Part shown: piece after piece, positions 22,413-35,000 of the stretch
How positions within the stretch are numbered: position 1 is the first letter of the stretch
Layout: the number at the start of each line of letters is the position of its first letter
Assembly: GCF_032854445.1 (NCBI RefSeq)
Contig: NC_088300.1
Coordinates: forward strand, 23,293,608 to 23,357,607
DNA from: Liolophura sinensis
Lineage: Eukaryota > Mollusca > Polyplacophora > Chitonida > Chitonidae
Reading direction: 5' to 3'
Length of the DNA: 64,000 nucleotides
Notes under the pieces: model-generated
What the model saw: the letters and a program-made list of their open reading frames with translations, nothing else
Databases searched by the model: none
What the model was told of the DNA's origin: nothing
Program-made: the position numbers and the translations under genes

Positions 22413-23834
22413 CAGTAGCCAAACACAACCGGTCGATTCAGCAGGCCAAGACGCCTTGTCAATAACCATCCGGAGCCAGTATATAATGATTCTAGGACAT
22501 CCTGTCATCACTCATATAGCCCGACAAGAATGTATACATTATCCACTTAGCTGTTTCAACCATAAAATCAGTGGCTAAGCTCTGTGGTATTTCTTCTGCT
22601 TCTTCACTACCACCCCACCCCACCACCCCCACCAATAGTCTTTTGAGGGCGCTTTTAGCTCTTGGGTATAGCTCTGGCTTGTACCAGAGGGAAATTGTTC
22701 TTAGAAGAGACAATCGTCATTATATACTCTGCCACTCCGACCACTGATGTATGTGCTATCGAAATATCGACAACTCATCTTCAGACATAGAAATATCTAC
22801 ATTGTTATAGTTTGCTAGATGTACATCAAAGAGATGTTGAGAAAGCGCCGAAGAATGGGTGATGCAGTTGCCATTGGCTCGAAGCGTGTTTACTGTAGAC
22901 CCTTTTGGTCTGCAAAATTAGATTTTTGTTATGGTTCTGCCCGTTAATGAAAATCATTTCATATTTCACCTTTAAAATATCCATTTATAAGCTGCTTTTC
23001 ATGCATTACCTTTAGGAATCCACGTATTACTATGTGGATGTTTTTTAACATGCAAGGCCTACATGCAAACGGGAAAAATCACATACGCCATGCACCGCAT
23101 CTAAGTATTCGGCGCTTTTACCCATATTAGAACCCACGTTAACGAAGAGCCATGGAGACACCAGCCGACTGTACATGAATTGAACATGAACAGTGTCTGT
23201 ATTTCCGTTTAAGATGTATCATTTGTCATCAGTAATAGAAAAAAAATTATTGTTCATAGGGCTGAATGTCATGTACTGGTACTCTTGTGTTATACCATAG
23301 ACTTGGATACTGTTGCATTGGTAACGCATCACACTCGAAGATTTCTTGTAACACTTGGAGATATAACACATACATAATGTGGGTTTAAGCTGAATACAAG
23401 TACGATAGATAAAAACTATAAGTGGAAAGTACAGCAGTACTACTCTTTTTATTTCTTCATATTTCGTGAACTATATAAATGCCTATTCCGTTGCAAAAAT
23501 AATAACACCTTTTAAAAGGCACTATAATTTTTACTTGTATTGGTACATATGTTTAAATACAATGTGTACTTGTCAATAAAAGGTTCCAAAAGCGAACAGG
23601 TGAAACGTATTGGACCTTGAGCAAATATAACTACAATGTATCCACATACGAACATACGCTGCGGGTTCGCATTGTCACGGTCTGTAATAAATACCTGTAA
23701 CAAAATGTAACACGCATACTGCACATGTAATAAACCTTTCTCTTGTATATACTATGAAACATGGGAAATAGGATCTGTGAATTAGAAATAAAAATAATTT
23801 ATATTACTTCCCGACATTTTATCGCTTGGAGTTC

Positions 23835-24068
23835 AGCATGAAGGGAAAGTGCAACGACTGGTTTACCCGTATCAGTATGATGGCTCGGGCGGAGCGGCTT
23901 ACTTGCCTTCGGCAAGGCGTCTCACTGAAGCAGCACTATATAAAAGAACGGCTGAAATCCGTCCTGCAACAATGAGGCATATTACATGTACTCTAAGGAT
24001 TCCTTCGTCGTCATATGACTGAAAAATTGCAAAATACGACGTTAAACCCCAAGCACTCACTTACTCAC
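23835..24068 (+). repeat. SINE family B
   Basis: Plus-strand copy of the element at 1-234: gtttacccgtatcagtatga, ggagcggcttacttgcc, gaagcagcactatataa and gctgaaatccgtcctgca, followed by catatgactgaaaaattg and a tail ending acgttaaaccccaagcactc. The tRNA head is not present. Confidence 0.8.
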
Positions 24069-24348
24069 TCCGGACATTTTGTGTCATTGGAGATTAGAAC
24101 TGTTAATATTACCGTCCAGAACTTATCTGGGTTAATGGATAATTGGCCTAGATTACGAGACGCAGTTTCATATAGAAATTGCAATTCACACTGCATGGCT
24201 CTCGTGGTTAGCACTCATTTTACTGAAGGTATGCTGAATACTCCAGCTAAAGTAACCAAGGGTGAAAAGATCTGCTTCTGTACGGATGAATCGATATGGG
24301 TGAACTGAAGCCAAATCTCTTGGCCAGACACAATAGTGCTATACACAT

Positions 24349-24462
24349 GCGATAAAAATGAATGATTACGCTCAAAAAATGCCAAACTCAACATTCACCA
24401 TGCTGACATCATCCGCTCCGGATACGAAAAGCAACACTACAATATCTTGACATAAGATCAAA
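24349..24462 (-). repeat. Inverted copy of 21860-21983
   Basis: Reads accatgctgacatcatccgc, tccggatacgaaaagcaaca and tacaatatcttgacat, the reverse complement of 21860-21983 with scattered changes. Confidence 0.75.
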
Positions 24463-24655
24463 TACATTCAAAAAATTAATCTATTAATTTTAATAGTGAT
24501 ACTAGAATGTATCCTATTAGTACATTTAAATACAATGCAACACACATATACTATTAATTCAACACAAAGATTCTGTTAGATATTATTTTGAATATGACAC
24601 AATACTGTGTTATAATAACAGGATACATTCTAGTATCACTATCATTCTAGATGAA
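24463..24655. mobile_element. TIR element family T, third copy
   Basis: Starts CATTCAAAAAATTAATC. It contains gatactagaatgtatcctat, caacacaaagattctgttag and ggatacattctagtatcac, giving internal symmetry like the other copies. It abuts the 35-bp minisatellite. Confidence 0.7.
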
Positions 24656-25192
24656 CTTCTGTTTGTGACCTGTTTTCACTGTTGAATGAGCTTCTGTTTG
24701 TGACCTGGTTTCACTGTTGAATGAGCATCTGTTTGTGACCTGTTTTCACTGTTGAATGAGCTTCTGTTTGTGACCTGGTTTCACTGTTGAATGAGCATCT
24801 GTTTGTGACCTGGTTTCACCGTTGAATGAACTTCTGCTTTGTGACCTGTTTTCACTGTTGAATGAGCTTCTGTTTGTGACCTGGTTTCACCGTTGAATGA
24901 ACTTCTGTTTTGTGACCTGTTTTCACTGTTGAATGAGCTTCTGTTTGTGACCTGGTTTCACCGTTGAATGAGCTTCTGTTTGTGATCTGGTTTCACCGTT
25001 GGATGAGCTTCTGTTTGTGTCCTGGTTTCACTGTTGAATGAGCTTCTGTTTGTGATCTGGTTTCACTGTTGAATGAGCTTCTGTTTGTGTCCTGGTTTCA
25101 CCGTTGAATGAGCTTCTGTTTGTGTCCTGGTTTCACCGTTGAATGAGTTTCTGTTTGTGTCCTGGTTTCACCGTTGAATGAGCTTCTGTTGC
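24652..25192 (+). repeat. 35-bp minisatellite, about 15 units
   Basis: Tandem units of gaatgagcttctgtttgtga followed by cctggtttcactgtt. Variants (gtgacc/gtgatc/gtgtcc, actg/accg, occasional one-base insertions) occur in blocks, suggesting recent multi-unit duplications within the array. Confidence 0.95.
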
Positions 25193-25582
25193 TTATTTTG
25201 TGATTAATAACAGCTTGGCTGAAAATATTAAATTAATTAATCTGCTTTCAAGAAAAAGATGCATGTGTGTTCTTTATTGGTGGAAATATAAAAACCATCC
25301 TTGGGGATCTAACAGATTCATCCGAGAATTCTGGAGCTCGTTCGCCATAATTTCATACTTTCGGGAGCAAACAAAATACTTCTCATTAAGTTCCTTCCAT
25401 TTTACAGTACTTAGTCTTCTTGGAAGTAAACATGGGCGGTGTGTCAAGGGTCTGTTGCACTCTATTTCATACTTGTGTGAAATTGTGCGTAACCTTAGCC
25501 TGGTGCCCTTTATTCATCGTGTCAAACAATATCATCTCATTGGATGTGTGAACAGTAGCATTCAAAGCTCAACTGAGATACA

Positions 25583-25828
25583 GGGGCCTCTGTGGCTCAG
25601 TTGGTTAGTGCGCTAACCCAGGAGCCTCTCACCAATGCGGTCGCTGTTAGTTCAAGTCCAGCTCATGCTGGTCTTCCTCTCCTCCATAGGAAGGTCCTCC
25701 AGCAGCCTGCGCATGGTCGTGGGTTTGCCCCCGGGCCATGCCCGGTTTCCTCCCATCATAATGCTGGCCGCCGTCGTATAAGTGAAATATTCTTGAGTAC
25801 GGCGTGAAACACCAATCAAATAAATAAC
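25583..25828 (+). repeat. SINE family A, full length
   Basis: The best-preserved plus-strand copy: tRNA-like head gcctctgtggctcagttggt, gcggtcgctgttagttcaag (B box), body gcatggtcgtgggtttgccc, ataatgctggccgccgtcgt, attcttgagtacggcgtgaa and a caatcaaataaataa tail. The head resembles a tRNA, but it is part of the SINE. Confidence 0.9.
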
Positions 25829-26448
25829 TCAAATGAGATGTATGTTTTGATTAACGATAATTTATGAACCAGCATGGTGCACTATTTGAACACTGATCTG
25901 ATTCATTCACTTAGAACATTCGAACATGCGTTTTTCCTTCACTGAAAACTGTTGACTCCTTCAGTCTGCATGAATTCGTCCAAATTTCTTATTTTACAAA
26001 CTTTTTTTTTAAGTTCTTTGTGTGGAACGTTAGTTGGGAAATGGGTCTTGCGATTATTGACCTCTATCGTCCGTTATGGCTCCTGTCGCCTGGTGCATGT
26101 GTAGGAATCTCTGTTCAGACGCTTAGTTTTCAGAATTTCAGATTTGCTAATCATATCTTCAATATTCAACACGCAGACAGATTTTCCTGGAGAGGGATTT
26201 GAACGACTTTGGGGCTCGAGGGTTTCTGAACGCTGTAGTCAAACCCCAAACTAATAAGGAAACAAAGTAATTGTCGGCGACAAATATCAAAAAGTGTTGT
26301 ATCGACTTTTTTATGTTTTTTCTTCCTGTCCCTCTTTCAACGACGCCAATGTTTGGGCATAATTTCATACTTATCACAGAGGGGCAGCATCTATATTATT
26401 GACGCGAATGACACTATTTATAACGGTGCATAACACACAAAGAACAAA

Positions 26449-26563
26449 AAAAGAGAGACCTTTAGTTAGAAGTTACAAGTTCAACTTGCAACTCCAAACT
26501 AGAGTAGGTAAACTAATTGTAACTTGAAGTTAGAAGTTACAATTAAATTAAAGGTCTCTAAGG
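26449..26563. mobile_element. Small palindromic element (115 bp)
   Basis: The ends are inverted repeats: agagacctttagttagaa at the left and its near complement aattaaaggtctct at the right. Inside, gttagaagttacaa occurs twice, along with a complement-like aagttcaacttg. It would fold into one long hairpin. Non-coding, MITE-like. Confidence 0.65.
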
Positions 26564-27397
26564 TCATCCTGCACCATTTTCAAGCTAACTGTGCAATACG
26601 GTTCTGTCCACTTCTTCACCAGAACCCGTTAAGAAGAGGCACATCTTTCGTATGCTTCTTAAACTAACAGAAATTAAACAAAAAATTGATTAGTGTGAAC
26701 TGTTATTCAGTTTTAGTAGAAAGTTTCAAGTGATATGGAAAGGTCTTTCTTCCATTTTCATTTTATCTTTCAGTACGTCAAACTACATCGTGAAAACACG
26801 ACTTAACTGAAATGTTTACAGGAGTTTTGGGGAATTCAGCTAAACTCTGAATTACCATCCTTGTCTATATCCTCTCATATACGATGATTATACAAGGGTG
26901 ATAATGTTGAAGCGGTTCGACCACTTATGCAACATCTGATAGGCCGCTAATGAAACAAGTCGGCTATAGGTGATTTCACGTAGTATGCCAGATGTAACGG
27001 ATCATTCCCCATATCTAAGTTCCCGTCAAAACTCGACAGCCACAGATTTACTCTGAGTTCTGATGTATGCTTAAGCAAAGGCAAGGATAAACCATGACAG
27101 TTTCTTAAGATTTTAACGCATTATAAACTTTGACTGTACACGTGGCTTGCATATAAATCTGCCAAGATTACAAATTACAGAGTACCCAGGACTATAAACT
27201 TTATAGTTGCCAAAAGCAACGTTATAATGGCTCTGGTTGTCGAATTGTCACTCAGTCGGTGACAGTTTGACACCCTATCGTTTACCACGGGCCATTCATC
27301 GGACGATTGGGAGGGACCTGAGTGTGAGGGACGAGCGGACATGAATTCTGGCGGGACGTCACCGCACACACGCCAACCAAATCCTACCCATATTTGG

Positions 27398-27493
27398 GCT
27401 CTGCTTGGCTTCCTCCTACCATAATGCTGGCGGCTGTCGTATAAGCGAAATATTCTTGAGTACGGTGTAAAACTTCAATCAAACAAATAAATG
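27398..27493 (+). repeat. SINE family A 3' end
   Basis: ggcttcctcctaccataatg, ctggcggctgtcgtataagc, aaatattcttgagtacggtg and a tail caaacaaataaatg. The 5' part is missing. Confidence 0.8.
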
Positions 27494-28249
27494 ACAGAGA
27501 AAACACATATCTCACATGTTCGAACATGTGCACCTTGAACACCTGCAGTGACACAGTACTTGTTTTCTTTATTCTCCAACGGTGAGAAACTAACACATGC
27601 CGTGGGTAAAGTGGTAGACAATTATCACTGGGATCTGTTTAACGTGTTGTTCTCGTGGTAGATAACAAGTACGTCAAATCTTCTTTGGTAATGAAGTTTA
27701 CATTACTGTATACATGTACATGGAGCCAGATAATTATTGGCACATTTATAATGACGAATCCATCATCTTTTCTCCTTCTTTGCAATTCTTCTTTATACAG
27801 GGGCTGATTCCACAAAATCATTTCTGACTTGTCAAAATTTGAAATACAATCTGAAAGCTTGTTTCTAGGATTTCGAAATAAAAATTTGTCCCCCTAAATA
27901 ATGTTGTCTTAAGACAAATATGTCTAAATTTCAACTTTTTGTACCAAAAATTAAACATCGAAGAGAGTTTTAAAATTTTGAATTGAGTTAGAAAGTGGTT
28001 TGTGGGATCGGCTCTAGGTCCACATCAAAATAAAACTAGTTTGGTGCATATTGGTGACGTAATCAGTCTAATTTGTATACACAAAACGCCATTTTTTAAA
28101 TGCTCGATATTGCACTTCCATTAGGACCTCAGCAATATAGCCGTAAAGTGTGAAGTCGATTTTTATGAATGGTTGTGGAGAAACTGGAAGGACCTATACC
28201 TACCTACCTACTTACATTCCTTCATTAATCCTTGTATTTTTTTCGCTTT

Positions 28250-28397
28250 GAGAAATGTAGCCTCGTTATTACCCCAAATTGGACATTCCACTTCCCAAAT
28301 CAAGTCTCCAGAACACTTATGTTAATACATTGTAGCCTCGTTATTAACCCAAATCGGACATTCCACTTCGCAAATCAAGTGTCCAGAACAATTTTGA
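28250..28397 (+). repeat. 76-bp direct repeat
   Basis: tgtagcctcgttattaccc through ccagaacac at about 28256-28317 is repeated at about 28332-28391 with a few substitutions: tgtagcctcgttattaaccc, ggacattccacttcgcaaat, caagtgtccagaaca. A recent small tandem duplication. Confidence 0.85.
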
Positions 28398-30060
28398 AGG
28401 TGTAATACGAATTATAAGTATAGTAATGTATCTATACTGTTAAAAGAGTAGATGATATAAAATATGGGGTGCTATTAATATTTATTATTTTTAATCAGAT
28501 GAAAACTTTATTAGTAAGACTGTTACATGAAGGAAGCAATATACGCATACGGACAAGTTTTAATCGTTAGTGATTCATTCAGATATCTGGCAACCAGAAA
28601 ACAAATTTCGACATATATCGCATTACCAAATTTATTTACATCTCGTGCAATACTCCTGTATATGGAAGCCGATTAAGGCCATCATCGAACATCGTTTCAT
28701 CGCGCATCGATGGTTACCTGTGTGGTATTGGCGTATTTTGAGTATAATGACAACAAAGCATAAACAACCAAACGGTATTTTTTGTTCATTCACATTTATA
28801 CAATCGTATCTTTGACAAATGTCAACAAGAAATGTGATGTTTCCTACTTTTATGGTTTTGTAATTACCCTTATGGCTATAGTGGTTCGAATGGCAGAAAT
28901 ACATCTGATCTTTGTATATATAAATGTGAACTAAATAACAAGCATAACCACTCTTGTGCCCCCTTAGTTTCACTTTCGTACTGATTTTCACTATCGTGTT
29001 ATCACCTTCTCATTTTCAAGTTGTTATGGCGGTGGCCTGTAATTTTATTGATCGTTTCATTGGAATCCTGGTCCTCTCCACGTATCTTAACAACTGAATC
29101 TAGCGATTTTTCTGTTTTCTTATTGTTTGTCTAGTTTTAGATTTATTATTGCTTTTTTCATTTTATCTTTTTCACTTTGTCAATTTCACGTTTTTCTTTA
29201 TAACGAAAAACATAGAAAAGGGAGATATGAAAACCATCACAACATTCGTTTTTTTATTACTGGTTTGTACTAAAATCTAAAGTACTTAAAACAACATGAC
29301 TTTAAGAAACAAGAATGCATGGGTGATTGGGGTTAAGACCACATAGGCAATATTTCAGCCATATCGTGGGGAGAACATGTTTAAAAAAGGAGCAGTGCAG
29401 AAATAAGAAGCCAACAAGAAACGGAAATCTTTTTGTGTTCACACAAGCTTATTGCAAACACTAACCACGAAAATCTCACTTGACCTTTACCAGTGTGGTC
29501 AGATCAAAGGTTTTCTATTATTATGTCCACGAAGTTTCCTGTCTCGTTTTTGGATTGCGCCCCACCAATCAGCTACACTTTAATGCCTCTACGAACTATA
29601 GCCTTACACACCGACCATCTGGCTCTGATCGTAGTTATAAGCTGAAAGCTTGTGGAAAAATTAATGGAAACCTCTTTTGCTGATTGATTTCGATTGACTT
29701 CTGGAGGATTTTTAGCAATTACATCAAAAGAAACATTGACGACATTTTGAAGGGGACTTTGAGAGGAACTTTAGTTTCAGCGTAGTTGTAAATTCTGAGC
29801 CTAACAGGGAATCAATCACTGCTGACAATAGGCTGCAGTATGGCTCGCGATGCTCTCAAAAGACAGGTAACATCAATAACCGTAGGACACTTGTCCCTGC
29901 GGCTAATGAATGCTAATTTAAAAATCGATTCCTACATCTCTCAAAAACGTCACTCACGGTTTAATTTCGGTAACCAGCTCTTGTGGCAATAGAGCGCACG
30001 CGCACCTGCATTTCTTATTAACGCTCTTTAACGCTCACAGGCACACCCTCTTCGCTGAGC

Positions 30061-30141
30061 TATTTAAGCCGCTGGCTGGGAACCTCGTGGTATTTCTGCT
30101 AGAGAACACCAACCGCAGCCAGCTTTTCCGGTCACAGCCAG
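30061..30141 (+). promoter_or_regulatory. TATA box and non-coding exon 1 of secreted-peptide gene
   Basis: TATTTAAG at 30061-30068 has the spacing of a TATA box for a start site near 30090. The following sequence runs to a strong splice donor (cagccag|gtaagtcag, exon end at 30141). There is no ATG in this stretch, so it reads as a short 5' UTR exon spliced to the acceptor at 32082-32083, 16 bases before the start codon. Inferred from signals only. Confidence 0.6.
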
Positions 30142-31691
30142 GTAAGTCAGTCAGATTTCTAATCGCCTATTTGTTGGAACAGCGCCAGTTATCCCAATAC
30201 ACTAATTATGCACTGCTATGCTGGGTATAAGGTAACGAAGTACCTTATAAGGAAGTTTTAATTGCACTCTTTGGATTATGAACAATGGGAAACCTTACAC
30301 GCCATCCTCAATTGTCAGATTTTTTTAAAACGAACAAAATCCTGACACCCAGGAATCAGAAAGGAAAGCTAATATGGTAAAACGAGATGCGCTGATGTTG
30401 CAATTACAATTCATTTTCGCAGGAATCTCGTTGTTGGAAAGTAGGGACAGTAGAGTACTAGATCATATACACCAACATTAAATTACTCACATACGCTATG
30501 TTTTTTCCACAGTCTTTCCCATTTTTGTACGTTCACCACACATCTTTCTCCCCTCGAGATAATCCACAAGTAAGCAGTGTTTTTTAGCTTCTCGGAACGA
30601 AATTCCGGTACAGTATTTACAATGATGTTTACTTGCCTAATCTTTCGGTATTTTATACGTTTATACATGCCGTGCTAATTATTGTCAGACTTATTTAGTT
30701 TACATCTACTCTTCAGTGTATAGCAATGAAAAAAATCACACTCCACTTGTTTAATACATGACTCTTTCCTGTTCATCATCGTTCATAATGTCTCTTGTAT
30801 ATGTTTTTGTTCTCTTAATACCACTTTACCATTAAGACACTCGATCTACCTGGTTCACATGCCACTTTTATTAAATGACATTGCCTACCATAAAATTCTG
30901 CTATCGTGATTATGACTCTTCAGTTTTCATTAAGGAAAAAAAACTTTCAATAAACTTGTGGGATTATTAATTCTGGGAAATAGAACACCTGGGTGGCTTC
31001 ATCATCTCTGTCAGAACCGGTGACAGTTATACCCACAAATAACCTTCAACCCGAAATATAAAGTCCTCATGGCCTATAAAGGCAACCAGGACATCACCTA
31101 GGCCCCCAACGATAACCATTACTAATTTGTAATATTTCCGAATTCAGTCTCAGTACATATTTCGACAAATGTCATTTGTTTCATGTGACATTGTTATTCT
31201 AATGTATATTCTCAAAAATCCGTTACTTTTGTTATCTTAATATTAAAACAAAATTAACAAGGCTTAGCATTGCAATAACTGAAACCAATGTTCATGTAAG
31301 TGGGAGTACAGAGGGACACTGGCATTTTAAGTTATGAGATTCTATTTCCGGGAACACTTTGATCTGTAATACCCGAAAAAAATTTTTGACAACTGTCAGC
31401 CAAATTATAACTTATAAATGTTAAATTCAAAAACTGATACGACAGTTTCAATAAACTGTTTTAATTCATTCCTGTCACACAGGTGTAGAATCTGTATCTG
31501 TAAATATCGCTAACGTCCATTTCAATTTCAAATATGACGTTAAATGCCACAAAACTTGCAATTCAAGTCTTGATACCTGAACGAGTAATTTGCGTTCTCC
31601 TATTTAAAGTGTGCTATTGAATTGGTGGAAAAGATGAAGTTATATTCGTTTCCTAGTGGCCTAGGAGAAGCTAATCCATTTACGTCTTTTT

Positions 31692-31795
31692 CCATTGGTC
31701 ACCAATGGCGATGGCCAGAGATGCCACAGCTACCTCAGATAAGGAAGTGCGTAGGTTGAGTTCCCTGTCTTACGCGATACGACGTCACTTCCTTA
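31692..31795. promoter_or_regulatory. Palindromic CCAAT and paired GGAAG motifs
   Basis: CCATTGGTCACCAATGG at 31692-31708 is a nearly perfect palindrome with two opposed CCAAT boxes. At 31740-31749 and 31786-31795 lies a perfect 10-bp inverted pair, TAAGGAAGTG and CACTTCCTTA (ETS-like cores), with a CRE-like GACGTCAC overlapping the second. It lies about 300 bp upstream of the peptide start codon and may be an intronic enhancer or alternative promoter. Role inferred. Confidence 0.45.
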
Positions 31796-32099
31796 ACATT
31801 GGGGCCGCGACACCATGGGTATGCCTTGTATTCTGATTGTTGAATGAAACATAACTGAGGACTCAAGTATCTCATAGTGAGATTTCTACATTGATCTGCT
31901 GATGAAAATTTGATCCTGTGATCTTGGGACCAAGTGTTTCTCAGCCTTTTTCTACAATGTGATTTCTTGTTATTTTGATTCTATGAAAATGACATGCGTT
32001 ATTCCTTTTATAAAGAAAAAACACCGTGAAGGCGGACCGTGCGGGGATTTTCAACTGCAAGACATTTTCTTATTTTTTTCCAGCTTTTGTTTAATCACG

Positions 32100-35000
32100 A
32101 TGGCTCGTCAACTAATCTCCTGCTTTTTGGTCGCCATGGTAATTGCGTTTGTGACGTCAGAGCCTATTTATCCAGCAGTGGCACTGGAAAATATGGACCA
32201 CACTGATGCCTGTCTATTTGCATGCAACATATGTTTCGACTCTCAGGTAAGTTATGTAACGCTAAAGGATAACTCATACTTTATATTTATTTACTAATGC
32301 CATTGATATATCACGCCGTACTCAAAAATATTTCATTTATACCACGGCGGCCAGCATTGTGGTGGGTGGTAACTGGGCGGAGCACGGGGAAAACCCACGA
32401 CCATCCGCTGGCAGACTTTTCCACGTACGTCCGGAGAAGGAGCCGGCATGAGTTGGACTTGAACTCACAGCGACCGCATTGTTGAGAGGCTCATGGGTCA
32501 TTGCGCCACGCTGGCGTGCTAACCATCTCGGCCACGGAGGCCCTTCATACTTTTTAAACATTGAAATTTTTTTAACGAATTTTTATTATTCTAACGTTCA
32601 CTTACCTACCAGGGCACCGTCTTACGAAACAATCGCACCATGAGCCTGGCCTAACGTCCATGGCAACATATATAGCGCAGAGATACGTCACCACAGTAAA
32701 TGCGCTTGACGTTGCGGCAGCTTTGTAAAACTGGCCCGCAAATGTACCATTTTCTGCACCATGTCGACTCGGGTTGAAGCTATATTTGGCCATTCTTTTG
32801 TTGTTGGGTTTTAATAATTGGGTTTGCCCGTTGAACTGACACAGAGAAGTACGTGGCGCGTGTATAGGTTAAAACTGAAGCGTGGAGAAATGGAAAAGTT
32901 TCTGCACATTTAAGTTTCAAGAATCTCACTCATTTTATGAATTTCTCTAGAAATGAGCGAAGCTAACAATATGAGTGCATTTATGACGCATTTTTCAACT
33001 GGTCGAACAGAATTTCTTCTTTTTGTTGTATGCGATCTGAAGCAATTTAAACAAGTGTTCAGATACAAGTGTGATGGATGTATTCCTACAATTGTGCACG
33101 GAGAAAATGACTTCTATGCAACACAGAATCTCCACATGAACAAAATTTTATCTTGGTCCAACTTCCCCTGTAATGCCCATAATTTGTAAGCAAGAATCAG
33201 ACGAAAAGAATAACGATTACGGAGGCTGTATGAATGCAAGGACGAAAGGAAAATGGCTACCTAATACAGTCAATGGCAACTTAAAGGTAGTTTCTTCTGT
33301 AAACTCCGATATTTTGCGATCTGTTACCGTATATTTATACAGAACGATTTCAGACAATAGAACTAATTTTGGTAGGGTCACATTGCCAGTTAAATCTTGT
33401 ATCATGAGTGATTGCGGAATTCTCGTTACTTGCTACTCTCATTTACGCAGCACGACCACCCCCCTTCCCCCCCCCCCCCCAACCCCACCCCCGCACCACC
33501 ACCCACCCACCCACCCTCCGCGCGCTCCTCCCTCTTCTGCACTGTAGGTCTTTACAACGGTCCCTTCGTTGACGTAACACCCAGCTTTCGTGCCAGTGGA
33601 CGCAATTAAGAGACTGCTTCATAATTTATATCATTTGGCATAATTCCACCGCAGATTGGCACAATGATGTTAACTGTATCATCATGGAATAGGAATGGCT
33701 CTGATTATCTGTACTGAGAGGAAATTCCGATATTTGACAAATGACAGACCATCTGACTTCGGCGGCCTGGACTCAATGCCTAATGAGCTACCTCCACTGT
33801 ACATAACTGAGTTAGAGCCCTGGTCGACAGATACCTGATTATCCAGATATTCTACTGCAGGATATTACACCGCAATAACAACTGTAATTTTTCCATAATT
33901 GGAACAATGCTCTCAATTTACCAAATGAATCCTATCTATAATTATTATCTTCCATGATGAATTCCTTTGCTGGTTTTTGTGATAAATATCAAAGCCATTT
34001 TGTAACATTACCATACATAAAAATTAAGGCATTAAGGATTGTACAGTCGCTGCATGCGTGTTTTATTATAATATTTGCCTGAAACCTTTGACATTTTTAT
34101 TCCACAAATCATCAATTCGTAGTGAAATTGTTAAACGTTATCGAGTATATCGGCATCGAATAGGCTAACTTTTCCATATTTTACAAAAACAATGTTGAAT
34201 ATTAGAGCTGTAATTATGAGGCAGTGTATAATAACCAATATGTTATTTATATTGTCATTTTGTTTCTCAGTATCACATGACGTGATGTGTACACCGATTG
34301 TGAGTCAACCTAGCCAATTACTAACAAGAAAGTATATTTTCTTATATTTCTTTTGACTGGTGTTTTGCGACATATCAACGAATATTTCACTTATAGAATT
34401 GCGGCCATCATTGTGATGTGTGAAAAACTGGCAGAGCCCGGGGAAACCCACGACCATCCGCAGGTTGCTGGCAGACATTCCCACATAAGGCGGCAGCATG
34501 AACTGGATTTGAACTCTCAGCCACGGTATTGGTGAGAGGCCTCAGCGTCATGGCGTTGACCTGCCATACTAACCACCTCGGCCACTGGGGCCCCCTATAA
34601 TGCATAAGAAGGCGTGTTCTTTATGTGTGCAGAATGACACCCTATTTGTACAGAATGAAAACCTGGTCATTCAAATCTTCCATCAACAACAAATAAGGTT
34701 TTACGTTTTTCTGTGCGATGATTGTACATTCGAAAGAGTCGAGCGGGACGAGGCAGCTTGTATAATCGCTTCAGATGGGATTATTTACAAGTGATAACTA
34801 ATTCCCGTCACTAAACGAATGGGCTGAGTGGTACAATATGTGGTCGAGGAACAAAATTATCACTTAGGACTCATTTCTTAATTAAAAATGAAATGGGTTT
34901 GCAGAGTTAATGATCTCCTAGCAGCAAGTGCTAAATACCGGGATTGTCTTCGCAGATAGGCATACACGGAGAGATCTGTCATCGTATGACCAACACAGAA

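Larger units (their letters stand above)
18853..30058. other. Gene-poor, repeat-rich interval
   Basis: No protein-coding gene could be supported in this 11-kb stretch. It holds SINEs, two minisatellites (20.04-20.53 and 24.65-25.19 kb), a family of TIR elements at 20.5-24.7 kb, duplicated segments, a palindromic element at 26.45-26.56 kb and a 76-bp direct repeat at 28.25-28.40 kb. The open frames here look random or run through repeats. The stretch 28.4-30.0 kb shows nothing recognisable. Confidence 0.6.

Noticed and set aside
25200-25616. 138-codon frame on the plus strand
   Set aside because: Starts beside the minisatellite and runs into a SINE; no protein motif. Likely chance.
25583-25660. 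tRNA gene-like sequence
   Set aside because: It is the 5' head of a SINE, continuous with the SINE body and without a proper acceptor stem. The same applies to the heads at 53.8-54.1, 32.5, 34.5 and 5.4 kb.
33412-33609. Proline-rich frame
   Set aside because: Translation of a C-rich low-complexity tract in an intron.
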